This document shows positions 41,447-49,720 of a stretch of DNA of 64,000 nucleotides, in pieces. The position numbers were made by a program, and so were the translations under genes. This DNA is from Amycolatopsis sp. NBRC 101858. GTDB lineage: Bacteria > Actinomycetota > Actinomycetes > Mycobacteriales > Pseudonocardiaceae. The stretch is taken from positions 1-64,000 of the forward strand of contig NZ_BSTD01000005.1 of NCBI RefSeq assembly GCF_030269325.1. The letters are read 5' to 3'. Each line of letters starts with the position of its first letter. Position 1 is the stretch's first letter. The notes under the pieces are model-generated. The model was not told where the DNA came from. It did not search any database and worked only from the letters and a program-made list of their open reading frames with translations.

Positions 41447-42436
41447 GTGCCCGCACCTGCCGCCGTGCTGACCGGAATCGGTTCGTGGTTGCCGACGACA
41501 GTCCTGGGAAACCACGAGATCGCCGCCCGGCTCGACACCACGGACGAGTGGATCCGGACCCGCACCGGCATCCGGGAGCGCCGCGTCGCCGGGCCGGACG
41601 AGTCCACTGTGGACCTCGCGGTGGGCGCCGGCCGCGAAGCCCTCGCGGGTGGTTCCGCCGACGTCGTCGTCCTCGCCACGTCGACCCCCGACCAGCCCTG
41701 CCCGGCCAGCGCACCGCAGGTCGCCGCCCGGCTCGGGCTCGGCACGGCCGCGGCCTTCGACGTCAACGCCGTCTGCAGCGGGTTCGTCTACGCGCTGGCC
41801 ACCGCGGCCGGGTTCATCGCGGGCGGCCTCGCCGAGCGCGTGCTCGTGATCGGCGCCGACACCTTCACCACGCTCATCGACCCCGAAGACCGCACGACCG
41901 TCCCGATCTTCGGCGACGGCGCGGGCGCGGTCCTGCTGCGAGCCGGCGAGCCCTGCGAACCCGGCGCGTTCGGGCCGTTCGACCTGCACAGCGAAGGCGA
42001 GCTCGCCGACCTGCTGTGGGTCGAAGCCGGCGGCGCGCGGCGGCGGCTGTCCGACCAGCCGAGCGACCGCTTCCTCGCGATGCAGGGCACCGCGGTGTTC
42101 CGGCACGCTTGCGCGCGGATGGCGGAGTCGTCGCGGACCGTGCTGGAGCGCGCGGGCTGGATGGTCGGCGACGTCGACCGCTTCGTCGGCCACCAGGCCA
42201 ACATCCGGATCCTCCAGGCCACGGCGAAGCAACTCGGCATGCCGGCCGACGCCGTCGTCGCCAACATCGACCGCGTCGGCAACACGAGTGCCGCGTCCAT
42301 CCCGCTCGCCCTGGCCGACGCCCACGCCGACGGCAGCCTCGTCGCCGGGCACCGCGTGCTGCTCAGCGCGTTCGGCGCGGGCCTGACGTGGGGTTCGACG
42401 GTGCTGAGCTGGCCGGAGCTGGGTCAGCTGTCCTGA
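41447..42436 (+). CDS. FabH-like 3-oxoacyl-ACP synthase III
   Basis: A 329-residue thiolase-fold enzyme. The catalytic triad is C110 (FDVNAVCSGF), H249 (GHQANIRI) and N279 (VGNTSAASIPL). The start LTGIGSWLPTTVLGNHEIAARLDTTDEWIRTRTGIRERR is the family signature. FabH enzymes start fatty acid or polyketide chains from acyl-CoA. This copy stands alone, without acyl carrier protein or other fab genes, so it may serve specialised metabolism. The start is GTG. Its 3' end overlaps the converging adenylate cyclase by 13 bases. Confidence 0.9.
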   Translation: MPAPAAVLTGIGSWLPTTVLGNHEIAARLDTTDEWIRTRTGIRERRVAGPDESTVDLAVGAGREALAGGSADVVVLATSTPDQPCPASAPQVAARLGLGTAAAFDVNAVCSGFVYALATAAGFIAGGLAERVLVIGADTFTTLIDPEDRTTVPIFGDGAGAVLLRAGEPCEPGAFGPFDLHSEGELADLLWVEAGGARRRLSDQPSDRFLAMQGTAVFRHACARMAESSRTVLERAGWMVGDVDRFVGHQANIRILQATAKQLGMPADAVVANIDRVGNTSAASIPLALADAHADGSLVAGHRVLLSAFGAGLTWGSTVLSWPELGQLS

Positions 42437-43923
42437 GGTTCCGGGCCGGCTGTCCAAGTCGGCGTCGGCTCCTGACGGCCGCGCAGCTCCAGCTCGCCGT
42501 GCTTCTCCCAGTACGCGCCTTCGCTCGGCAGCGCAGCCGAGACGACGGCGTCGCTGGCGAGGATCCGTGACGGCACCGCCTTGGCCAGCTCGGTCAGCCG
42601 TGCGGCCTCGTTGACGGCGTCGCCGATCACGGTGTACTCGAGCCGGCTGCTGGTGCCGAGCTGCCCGGCGAACACCGGGCCGCTCGAGACGCCGATGCCG
42701 AGGTCGAGCTCGCCGTTCGCGCACACCGCGTCCCGGATCGCGCGGGCCGCGGCCAGCGCGGCCGTCGGCGCGTCCGCGAGCCGCGTCGGGGCGCCGAAGA
42801 TGCACAACGCGGCGTCGCCCTGGAACTTGTTGACCAGCCCGCCACGCGCGCCGACCGCGGAGACGACCGCGGCGAACAGCCGGTTCAGCTTCTCGACGAG
42901 CTCTTCCGGCGGGGTGCGGTAGGCGAGCGCGGTCGAGTCGACGACGTCGACGAACAACGCCGTGACCTCGCGGACGTCACCGGACAGCGACGCGCCGAAC
43001 TCCAGCGCGTGCCGGGCGACGTCGGCGCCGACGTGCCTGCCGAAGAGGTCCCGCATCCGCGCCTGCTCGCGCAGGCCCGCGGCGAGCTGGTTCACCGACG
43101 TCTGGAGCAGGCCGATCTCGCTGGAGTCGTCGACGTCGACGGTGACGTCGTTGTCGCCGCGGGCGATCCGGTCGAGGGCGACGCGCAGCCGGTGCAGGGG
43201 CGCCGCGACGGCCCGGGCCAGCAGGGCGGTGCCGATCGCGCCGACGCCGAGGCCGATCACCGACAGCATGATCAGGCTGGCGGTGTGGTTGCCCGAGCCG
43301 ACGTCCGGCGGCGTCGCGACGAGCAGGACGCCGACGAACGGGACGCCGCTGGCCAGCGCCCAGGTGACGACGAGCCGGGTGAGCACGGTGACCGGCAGCG
43401 ACCCGCGCGGCGGCAGGATCCCCAGCGCGATCGTCATCACCGGCCGCGCCACCCACTCGGCGGCGAGGTAGGTGAGCCCCACGGTGGTCAGGCCGCCGAG
43501 CCCGATGACCGTGGCCATCCCGAGGGCGTCCTCGCCGGAGCCGAGGACACCGGCCAGCACGCTCAGGACGGCGGTGCCGATCAGCCAGAGGGTCCCGCTG
43601 ACGACGGCCATGTCGACGGGCAGCCGCAGCGCACGCCGGGCTTCGCTTTCCGACGGCGGCCGCCCGAGCACGAACCAGATCGCGGTCCGCCGCTGCAGCC
43701 AGGCCGTCCAGGCGGTCCCGGCGAGCAGCGAGACGGCGACGATCCCGGCCGCGGTCAGCCCGAGCACCCACCCCCGGTCCCCGACGTCGTTCGGCAGCCC
43801 CTGCAGCAGGAGGAGCAGCGCGACGACCCCGGACCCGGCCACACTGGACCCGATGCCCAGCCCGGCGAAGCCCAGGCTGGTCCGCAACACCACCCGGAAG
43901 TTCTTCACGGCGATCTTGCGCAC
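42424..43923 (-). CDS. Membrane adenylate/guanylate cyclase with HAMP domain
   Basis: A 499-residue class III nucleotide cyclase. About six membrane segments (residues 10-240) precede a HAMP linker (AVAAPLHRLRVALDRIARGDNDVTVDVDDSSEIG) and the catalytic domain. Metal-binding Asp residues are in VTALFVDVVDSTALAYRT, and KFQGDAALCIFGAP and LDLGIGVSSGPVFAGQLG complete the core. This layout matches the six-TM actinobacterial cyclases such as Rv1318c-Rv1320c of M. tuberculosis. The start is uncertain: GTG 43923 avoids overlap with the divergent FBP gene; ATG 43989 would add 22 basic residues. Confidence 0.88.
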   Translation of the reverse strand: MRKIAVKNFRVVLRTSLGFAGLGIGSSVAGSGVVALLLLLQGLPNDVGDRGWVLGLTAAGIVAVSLLAGTAWTAWLQRRTAIWFVLGRPPSESEARRALRLPVDMAVVSGTLWLIGTAVLSVLAGVLGSGEDALGMATVIGLGGLTTVGLTYLAAEWVARPVMTIALGILPPRGSLPVTVLTRLVVTWALASGVPFVGVLLVATPPDVGSGNHTASLIMLSVIGLGVGAIGTALLARAVAAPLHRLRVALDRIARGDNDVTVDVDDSSEIGLLQTSVNQLAAGLREQARMRDLFGRHVGADVARHALEFGASLSGDVREVTALFVDVVDSTALAYRTPPEELVEKLNRLFAAVVSAVGARGGLVNKFQGDAALCIFGAPTRLADAPTAALAAARAIRDAVCANGELDLGIGVSSGPVFAGQLGTSSRLEYTVIGDAVNEAARLTELAKAVPSRILASDAVVSAALPSEGAYWEKHGELELRGRQEPTPTWTAGPEPQDS

Positions 43924-43987
43924 GGTGGTGATCGTACGGCCGAAAATGCGTGGCCACCGCCGGTGGCCGCTGGTTACCGTGCGGATC

Positions 43988-44485
43988 ATGGAGCCACTCG
44001 GCCAGGAGGAGATCCGGGCCTCGTTCGTCAACTGCACCCGCGGCGAGGCCAAGGGCGTGACGCTGCCCGCCCGGCCCGAGGAAATCCCGTGGGACAAGCG
44101 GGAGTTCCTCGGCTGGCGCGACCCGAAGGCACCGGGGCGCGCCTACCTCGTGCTGCCGTACGGCGGTGAGGTGGTCGGGCTCGCCCTGCGTGCGGCCGCG
44201 CCGCCGAAGTCCCGGCTGCGCAGCAACATCTGCGGCTTCTGCACCACGACCCACGGGCTCGCCGACATCACGCTGTTCTCCGGCAAGCGCGCGGGAAAGG
44301 CCGGCCGCGAGGGCAACACGCTGGGCACCTACGCCTGCGGGAACCTGGCCTGCTGCCAGTACGTGCGTGGCGAGCTGAAGTCCGACGTGCCCCAGCCGTA
44401 CGAGACGCTCACGCTGGAGGAACGCCTCGCGCGGCTGGAGGAGAAGCTGCACAAGTTCGTCGCGCGGGTGCTGGAGTCGCGTTAG
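43988..44485 (+). CDS. FBP (EF-G-binding treble-clef) domain protein
   Basis: A 165-residue cytosolic protein. Four cysteines in ICGFCTTTH and ACGNLACCQYVRG form the zinc treble clef seen in the C-terminal domain of FusB-type EF-G-binding proteins (FBP domain). The start is EIRASFVNCTRGEAKGVTLP and WDKREFLGWRDPKAPGRAYLV is typical of the actinobacterial family. FusB rescues EF-G from fusidic acid on the ribosome; actinobacterial members are not tested to my knowledge. Its stop shares TTAG with the converging methyltransferase gene. Confidence 0.82.
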   Translation: MEPLGQEEIRASFVNCTRGEAKGVTLPARPEEIPWDKREFLGWRDPKAPGRAYLVLPYGGEVVGLALRAAAPPKSRLRSNICGFCTTTHGLADITLFSGKRAGKAGREGNTLGTYACGNLACCQYVRGELKSDVPQPYETLTLEERLARLEEKLHKFVARVLESR

Positions 44486-45294
44486 AAGCGGTACCGCACG
44501 ATGTGCGCCATCCGGGCCATCGCCGGGAAGTACTTCAGCAGCCGCAGCTGGAACCGGGTGAACGGCCGCAGCCGGGCCATCACCTCGGGCTGCGACCAGT
44601 GCGCGGCGTCCAAAGAGGACATCAAGTCGAGGCCGTAGCGCTCCAGCTCGTGCGGGTCGTCGATGCCCCACTTCAGGGTCGCCTTCGCGCGCCGGACCGG
44701 GGTGTTGAGCTTCTGCGCCTTGATGCCGAACTTGCTGAAGACGTCGCAGATCAGTTCGCCGGACGGGACCTTCGCGACCAGCCGGCGGACGAGCTCGGTG
44801 CCGTCCTCCGGGGTCAGGTACATGGTCAGGCCCTCGGCGACGATCAGCGCCGGGCGGTCCGATGGCACCTCGTCCAGCCAGACGAAGTCGGTCACCGACG
44901 TGCCGATGTTCGTGTGGTTCGGCGCCGCCGCGTAGAGCTTCTCGCGCAGCTCGACGACCTCGGGGTAGTCGACGTCGTACCAGTGGACGGTCTCCGGCGG
45001 GGCGAGGCGCTGGAAGCGCGTGTCCATGCCGCAGCCGAGGTGCAGGACGATCGCGTCGGGGTGCTGCCGCAGGTAGTCGGCGGCCCATTCGTCGATCGGC
45101 TTCGCGCGCAGGACGACGCTCACCGCGCTGTCGCGGGTGATCCCCAGCTTGGCGAAGTCGTAGTCGATCTGCCGGACGGCTTCGTCGGCGGCGTGGTCGC
45201 CGAGCACCGGGTCGGCCTCGCGGCTGTCGAGTGCGCGGCCGTACAGCGTGGCCAGCATGGTGGCTTTCTCTTCGGTGAAGTGCACCTTCTCCAT
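44482..45294 (-). CDS. Class I SAM-dependent methyltransferase, LCMT/Omt (TcmP-like) group
   Basis: A 270-residue methyltransferase. The SAM-binding motif is VLHLGCGMDTRFQRL (about 83-97), followed by WYDVDYPEVVELREKL and LIVAEGLTMYLTPEDGTELVRRL, the pattern of the leucine carboxyl methyltransferase/TcmP-like O-methyltransferases that often act on small metabolites. The substrate is unknown. ATG 45294 has a GGGGGT site; GTG 45315 would lie inside the palindrome upstream. The gene is second after the GntR gene on the same strand, 36 bases downstream of it, so it is its likely target. Confidence 0.88.
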   Translation of the reverse strand: MEKVHFTEEKATMLATLYGRALDSREADPVLGDHAADEAVRQIDYDFAKLGITRDSAVSVVLRAKPIDEWAADYLRQHPDAIVLHLGCGMDTRFQRLAPPETVHWYDVDYPEVVELREKLYAAAPNHTNIGTSVTDFVWLDEVPSDRPALIVAEGLTMYLTPEDGTELVRRLVAKVPSGELICDVFSKFGIKAQKLNTPVRRAKATLKWGIDDPHELERYGLDLMSSLDAAHWSQPEVMARLRPFTRFQLRLLKYFPAMARMAHIVRYRF

Positions 45295-45309
45295 CACGAC
45301 CCCCAAAAG

Positions 45310-45327
45310 TTTCACAATGTTGTGAAA
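45310..45327. promoter_or_regulatory. Operator-like palindrome between gntR and methyltransferase genes
   Basis: TTTCACAA-TG-TTGTGAAA is a perfect inverted repeat with 8-bp arms and a 2-base centre, and AT-rich in a GC-rich genome. It lies in the 36-base gap upstream of the methyltransferase start. A GntR/FadR-type dimer would fit such a site; binding is inference. Confidence 0.6.
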
Positions 45328-45330
45328 AGT

Positions 45331-46029
45331 TTAGCGCTCTTCGGGGTGGGCGGCGAAGTCGTGCGCGTAGATCTTGGCGTCCACCAGGTGTTTCAGGGTC
45401 AGCTCGCGGGCCGCGGCGGGGTCGGACCGGCGGATGGCGTCGAGGATGGCGCGGTGGTCGTCGACGGCTTTGCGGATCTGGCCGGGCAGCCGCAGCGCCG
45501 CCCGCCGCTCCTCGCCGACCAGGGCGAGCACGGACCGCAGCAGCCCGGCGACGTCGTCGTTGCCGGCGTTCTGCGCGATCACCCGGTGGAACTCGGCGTC
45601 GGCGGCGATGACGTGCAGCATGTCGCCGTCTTCGGCGGCCTGCGCCATTTCGGCGACGTTGTCCTCGAGCCGGCTCACGGTCTTCGCGGTCGCGTGCCGC
45701 GCGAGCCGTTCGGCGAGGGTCGGCTCGACGGTCGCGCGCAGGTCGAAGAGCTTTTCGACGAGCTGGTCGTGCTCGGTGAACCAGGTGCGCAGCGGCTGTT
45801 CCTGCTGCTCGCGGACGTAGGTGCCGGAGCCGGCGCGGATCCGGACGTAGCCGATGGAGTCGAGCACGCGCAGCGCCTGCCGCAGCGACCCGCGGCTGAT
45901 GCCGAGGTCCTCGCACAGGACGCGTTCGGCGGGCAGCCGGGAGCCCGGCGGCAGCTTCCCGGAGTCGATCAGCGACCGCAGCCGGTCGACGGTCGCGCTC
46001 CAGACCTGCTCGGTGTCCACGGCGCCCAT
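45331..46029 (-). CDS. GntR/FadR-family transcriptional regulator
   Basis: A 232-residue regulator. The winged helix is VDRLRSLIDSGKLPPGSRLPAERVLCEDLGISRGSLRQALRVLDSIGYVRIRAGSGTYVRE. The C-terminal all-helical FCD effector domain (about 95-225) has DLRATVEPTLAERLARHA and DAEFHRVIAQNAGNDDVAGLL, with His residues that can bind a metal. The FadR/FCD group responds to organic acids. It precedes the methyltransferase gene, and the palindrome between them is the likely operator. Confidence 0.92.
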   Translation of the reverse strand: MGAVDTEQVWSATVDRLRSLIDSGKLPPGSRLPAERVLCEDLGISRGSLRQALRVLDSIGYVRIRAGSGTYVREQQEQPLRTWFTEHDQLVEKLFDLRATVEPTLAERLARHATAKTVSRLEDNVAEMAQAAEDGDMLHVIAADAEFHRVIAQNAGNDDVAGLLRSVLALVGEERRAALRLPGQIRKAVDDHRAILDAIRRSDPAAARELTLKHLVDAKIYAHDFAAHPEER

Positions 46030-46076
46030 CCTCTCAGCTCCGGAAACTGTCGGGGGTGGCTGTCATGATCACCGGC

Positions 46077-46688
46077 ATGGACATCCTGGGGGCGTGGGTG
46101 CGCGGCTGGGCGGTGTCGCGCGCGGTGCCGCCGCCGGTCACGGAGCCGGACGGCTACCGCGTCGACGTCGGCTTGCCCTGGCACCGCGTCCGCTACCTGC
46201 TGCGGTCACCGTCGGCGGTGGCCGCGCGGGCCCGGACGGTGGCGGCGCCGGGCACGTGGCTGAAGACGTGCGGCTCGCGGGCCGAGGTGCTCGCGGGCTT
46301 GACGACGGAATGGGAGGTGGGGGCGACGGAGTACCTGATGGCGTTCGACGGCGCCGTACCGCGGGCTGAGGTCCCGGCGCCTTACGAGGTGACGCTGACC
46401 GGCGAGGGCCCGCTGTGGGAGGCGGCGGTGACCGCGTCGGGCGCACCGGCGGCGCGCGGCTGGGTCGCGGTGGACTCGGGGGTCGCGGTGTTCGACCGGA
46501 TCGTCACGGAGCCCGAGCACCGCCGCCGCGGCCTGGGCCGCGTGGTGATGCACCGGCTGGGCGCCGCGGCCGGTGCGGAGTCGAGCGTCCTGCTGGCTTC
46601 GGAGGCCGGGCGCGGGCTGTACGCGTCGCTCGGCTGGCGGGTGGTGTCCGAAGTGGTGCCCGCCCACGTACCGGAAGGAACGGAATGA
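46077..46688 (+). CDS. GNAT-family acetyltransferase
   Basis: A 203-residue protein whose C-terminal half is a GNAT domain: VAVFDRIVTEPEHRRRGLGRVVMHRLGAAAGAES (acetyl-CoA loop RRRGLG) and LLASEAGRGLYASLGWRVV. The N-terminal half (ILGAWVRGWAVSRAVPPPVTEPDGYRVDVGLPWHRVRYL) is not a second clear GNAT domain but resembles the lead part of actinobacterial two-part acetyltransferases. The substrate is unknown. Earlier starts (46056) are possible. Its stop overlaps the following VOC gene start in ATGA, so they are coupled. Confidence 0.8.
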   Translation: MDILGAWVRGWAVSRAVPPPVTEPDGYRVDVGLPWHRVRYLLRSPSAVAARARTVAAPGTWLKTCGSRAEVLAGLTTEWEVGATEYLMAFDGAVPRAEVPAPYEVTLTGEGPLWEAAVTASGAPAARGWVAVDSGVAVFDRIVTEPEHRRRGLGRVVMHRLGAAAGAESSVLLASEAGRGLYASLGWRVVSEVVPAHVPEGTE

Positions 46689-47038
46689 CCGCACGGTTCA
46701 AGGACCTCGCGCTCGACGCGACCGACCACCAAGCCCTGGCGGACTGGTGGTGCCGCGCCATGGGCTACGTTCGCCGGGACTCGCTCACCGGCGACACGCG
46801 GCCGGACGACTGGCCCGTCCCGATCGTCGACCCCGACGGCAACGGCCCGCTGATCTGGCTCAACCCCGTCCCGGAGCGGAAGACGGTCAAGAACCGCATG
46901 CACCTGGACGTCTTCGGCGACCCGGCAGAGCTGGCGGAACTGGGCGCAACGCTGATCCGCACCCGCGACGCCGACATCGACTGGGAGGTGATGGCGGACC
47001 CGGAAGGCAACGAGTTCTGCGTCTTCACGCCGCGGTGA
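46685..47038 (+). CDS. VOC-superfamily (glyoxalase-like) protein
   Basis: A 117-residue protein with the beta-alpha-beta-beta-beta pattern of a glyoxalase/bleomycin-resistance (VOC) fold: FKDLALDATDHQALADWWCRAMGY, IVDPDGNGPLIWLNPVPERKTVKNRMHLDVFG and a closing VMADPEGNEFCVFTPR. It matches the Glyoxalase_6-like group. His in MHLDVF and Glu in GNEFCVF can bind a metal. The function is unknown. It is coupled to the GNAT gene upstream. Confidence 0.85.
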   Translation: MTARFKDLALDATDHQALADWWCRAMGYVRRDSLTGDTRPDDWPVPIVDPDGNGPLIWLNPVPERKTVKNRMHLDVFGDPAELAELGATLIRTRDADIDWEVMADPEGNEFCVFTPR

Positions 47039-47107
47039 GTGTCTGCCCAGACACATCCGCGTCGCGGGAGCGGCCCACGATGCTTAGGGTCAGCACGTGA
47101 GTGCTTC

Positions 47108-47881
47108 ATGACGTGGTGGCATGCGGCGATCATCGTGGTCGCCGGTATCTGGGCGGGGACCATCAACGCCGTCGTCGGGTCGGGGACGCTCGTCACCTTC
47201 CCCGTTCTCGTCGCGCTGGGCTATCCGCCCGTTACGGCGACGACGTCCAACGCGATCGGCCTCGCGCCCGGCACCCTCAGCGGTGCCTGGGGCTACCGGC
47301 ACGAGCTCACCGGCTACTGGCGGCAGGTCGCCCAGTTCGCCGTCGCGTCGTTCCTCGGCGCGATCGGCGGCACGATCTTGCTGCTCTCCCTGCCGAAGGA
47401 CGCCTTCGAAGCCGTCGTCCCGGTGCTCGTCGGGCTCGCCGTGATCCTCGTGATCGTGCAGCCCAAGGTGTCGAAGTGGGTCGCGAAGCGCCGCGAAGGC
47501 AACGGCGAAGAGCACAAAGCCGGCCCGCTGCTGATGTTCTTCATCTTCCTCATCGGCATCTACGGCGGGTACTTCACCGCCGCGCAGGGCGTGATGCTGA
47601 TGGCCGTCATGGGGATGCTGCTGTCCGAACCGCTGCAGAAGCTCAACGGCGTCAAGAACGTCCTCGCCGCCGTCGTCAACGTCGTCGCCGGGGTGATCTA
47701 CGCGTTCGTCGCGCCGATCAGCTGGCCCGTCGTTCTCTGGCTGGCCGTCGGGTCGACCGCCGGCGGCTTCCTCGGCGCGAAGATCGGCCGGAAGCTGCCG
47801 CCGGCGGTGCTGCGCGGCGTGATCGTCGTGATCGGCGTCGCCGCCGTGATCCAGCTGGTGGTCAAGCAGTTCAGCGGCTGA
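47108..47881 (+). CDS. TSUP family (TauE/SafE-like) membrane transporter
   Basis: A 257-residue protein with about seven to eight membrane helices and the duplicated TSUP pattern: GIWAGTINAVVGSGTLVTFPVLVALGYPPVTATTSNAIGL and GIYGGYFTAAQGVMLMAVMGMLL...LNGVKNVLAAVVNVVAGVIY. The family exports or imports sulfite, sulfoacetate or other organosulfur anions. The substrate cannot be told. It converges with hisC, overlapping by 11 bases. Confidence 0.9.
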   Translation: MTWWHAAIIVVAGIWAGTINAVVGSGTLVTFPVLVALGYPPVTATTSNAIGLAPGTLSGAWGYRHELTGYWRQVAQFAVASFLGAIGGTILLLSLPKDAFEAVVPVLVGLAVILVIVQPKVSKWVAKRREGNGEEHKAGPLLMFFIFLIGIYGGYFTAAQGVMLMAVMGMLLSEPLQKLNGVKNVLAAVVNVVAGVIYAFVAPISWPVVLWLAVGSTAGGFLGAKIGRKLPPAVLRGVIVVIGVAAVIQLVVKQFSG

Positions 47882-48926
47882 AGTCGCGCGCCGCGGCCAG
47901 GAAGAGGTCGTTCTCCTCGCGGGTCCCGATGGTCACGCGCACGCCGTCGCCGGCGAACGGGCGCACCACCAGCTTGCGGTCCAGCGCGTGCTCGGCGAAC
48001 GGCACCGCCTGGTCACCCAGGGGCAGCCAGACGAAGTTCGCCTGCGTCTCGGGCACCCGGTAACCGGCCTCGAGGAGCGCGTCCCGCACCCGCCCGCGCT
48101 CGGCGACGATCTCCTTGCAGCGCTCCAGCAGCTCGTCGGCCGCGTCGAGCGACGCCAGCGCCGCGACCTGGGCCAGCATGTTCACCGAGAAGGCGACGTA
48201 CACCTGGCGAAGCGCGTCGGCGATGGCCTCGGGCGCGACGGCGTAACCCACGCGAAGCCCCGCGAGGCCGTACGCCTTCGAGAACGTGCGCAGCACCATG
48301 ACGTTCGAGCGCGTCCGCGTGTACTCGACGCCGTCGGGCACCTCGGCGTCGGTGACGAACTCCTTGTACGCCTCGTCCAGCACCACCAGCACGCGCTGCG
48401 GGACCGCGTCGAGGAAGCGTTCGAGCTCGGCGCGGCGGATCGCCGTGCCGGTCGGGTTGTTGGGGTTGCAGACGAAGACCACGCGCGTCCGGTCGGTGAT
48501 CGCCGCGAGCATCGCGTCGAGGTCGAGCTCCTGGCCCTCGGTGATCGGGACCTTCACGGACACGGCGTTCGCCACCTGCGTGACGATCGGGTAGGCCTCG
48601 AACGAGCGCCAGGCGAAGATCACCTCGTCGCCGGGGGCGCAGACCGCCTGGATCGTCTGCTGGCACAGGGAGACCGAGCCGCAGCCGATGGCGACGCGCT
48701 CCACCGGCACGTCCAGCTCGCGGGCCAGCCGCTCGCGCAGCGCCTGCGAGCCGGTGTCCGGGTAGCGGTTGATGCCCGCCGCGGCCTCGGCGATCGCCTG
48801 CGCCACGCTCGGCAGGGCGCCGCCGGGCACCTCGTTGCTCGCCAGCTTGATGGCGCCTTCGATCGTCCGGCCGGGAATGTATTTCGGCAACGATTCGAGA
48901 TCGGCACGCGGGGACACGGACGACAT
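47871..48926 (-). CDS. hisC: Histidinol-phosphate/aromatic aminotransferase (HisC family)
   Basis: A 351-residue fold-type I PLP aminotransferase. It has the HisC pattern: IKLASNEVPGGALPSV, INRYPDTGSQALRERLA, IGCGSVSLCQQ, VVFVCNPNNPTGT, VLDEAYKEF and the Schiff-base lysine in RTFSKAYGLAGLRVGYA. Size and neighbourhood resemble hisC2 (Rv3772) of M. tuberculosis, which acts on aromatic substrates, rather than the hisC of the histidine operon; no other his gene is nearby. ATG 48926 has a GAGGAG site; the longer start at 48965 is less likely. Confidence 0.88.
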   Translation of the reverse strand: MSSVSPRADLESLPKYIPGRTIEGAIKLASNEVPGGALPSVAQAIAEAAAGINRYPDTGSQALRERLARELDVPVERVAIGCGSVSLCQQTIQAVCAPGDEVIFAWRSFEAYPIVTQVANAVSVKVPITEGQELDLDAMLAAITDRTRVVFVCNPNNPTGTAIRRAELERFLDAVPQRVLVVLDEAYKEFVTDAEVPDGVEYTRTRSNVMVLRTFSKAYGLAGLRVGYAVAPEAIADALRQVYVAFSVNMLAQVAALASLDAADELLERCKEIVAERGRVRDALLEAGYRVPETQANFVWLPLGDQAVPFAEHALDRKLVVRPFAGDGVRVTIGTREENDLFLAAARDFSR

Positions 48927-49071
48927 CTTCGGCGCTCCTCGGATTGAACGGGACGACCCGGCCACCGTATCTTTTCCGTGCGCCGCCCCGCGACTCCCTT
49001 CAGGCGGTATGTGACCGGCCGGGCTGCCAGAATGGCTTCCCGCCGTTCACCTCCAAGTGATTGAGTGACGT

Positions 49072-49701
49072 ATGACGTCGACCAGCACCGTGGACTACCA
49101 GCGCACCGACGGCCGAGCCCTCCGCCTGACCTTCTCGGAACCCGAGGGCGCGCTACGCGGCGGTTTGGTGGTCCTGCACGAGGCGGACGGGGTCACCGAC
49201 GGCGTCAAGATGCTGCTCGCCAGCCTCGCCCTCGAAGGCTGGCTGACCGTCACCCCGCACCTCGAAAACGCGGAGCTGACCCAGCGGGACCTGCTCGACG
49301 CGACGGACATCACACTCGCCTGGCTCGTCGACCGCGGCGTCCAGGCCGACCTGCTCGGCGTCATGGGTTTCGACCTGGGCGGCACCGCGGCGCTCGTCGT
49401 CGCCTCGCACCGCCGGCTGGGGGCCGCCGTCAGCGTCGGCGGGCAGCAGGCCGCCGAACTGCCCGCGCTGGTCGAGATCGCCGGGAAGCTCACCAGCCCG
49501 TGGCTCGGCATGTACGGCGACGAGGGTGACGAGGCCGGCGGCGTCGAGGTCGAGCGCCTGCGCGATGCCGCGGCGTCGGCGAAGGTCGCCACGAACGTCG
49601 TCCACTACCCGGGCGCGAACCACCGCTTCGACGCCGACCCGGGCGCGGCCGCGGAGGCCTGGCAGCGCACCCTGAATTGGTTCGACGCGCACCTGCGCTA
49701 G
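49072..49701 (+). CDS. Dienelactone hydrolase-like protein with Asp at the nucleophile position
   Basis: A 209-residue alpha/beta hydrolase of the dienelactone hydrolase (DLH) group. Family signs are GGLVVLHEADGVTDGVKMLLASLALEGW, a central GFDLGG (99-104) in the nucleophile elbow, an acid in YGDEGDEAGGV and NHRFDADPGAAAEAW with the catalytic His. In DLH the elbow is GFCFGG with Cys; here it is D101. So either the protein uses Asp like dehalogenases and epoxide hydrolases, or it is not a hydrolase. The acetoacetyl-CoA synthetase gene follows closely. Confidence 0.75.
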   Translation: MTSTSTVDYQRTDGRALRLTFSEPEGALRGGLVVLHEADGVTDGVKMLLASLALEGWLTVTPHLENAELTQRDLLDATDITLAWLVDRGVQADLLGVMGFDLGGTAALVVASHRRLGAAVSVGGQQAAELPALVEIAGKLTSPWLGMYGDEGDEAGGVEVERLRDAAASAKVATNVVHYPGANHRFDADPGAAAEAWQRTLNWFDAHLR

Positions 49702-49720
49702 GCGGGATTACGCTCGTGAC

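Noticed and set aside
44482..45294. The SAM methyltransferase as a DNA methyltransferase of a restriction system
   Set aside because: It belongs to the LCMT/TcmP-like group and lacks the DPPY or PCQ motifs of DNA methyltransferases.
42977..45916. A 979-codon frame on the - strand
   Set aside because: Arg/Pro-rich shadow of the cyclase, methyltransferase and GntR genes, which have clear motifs.
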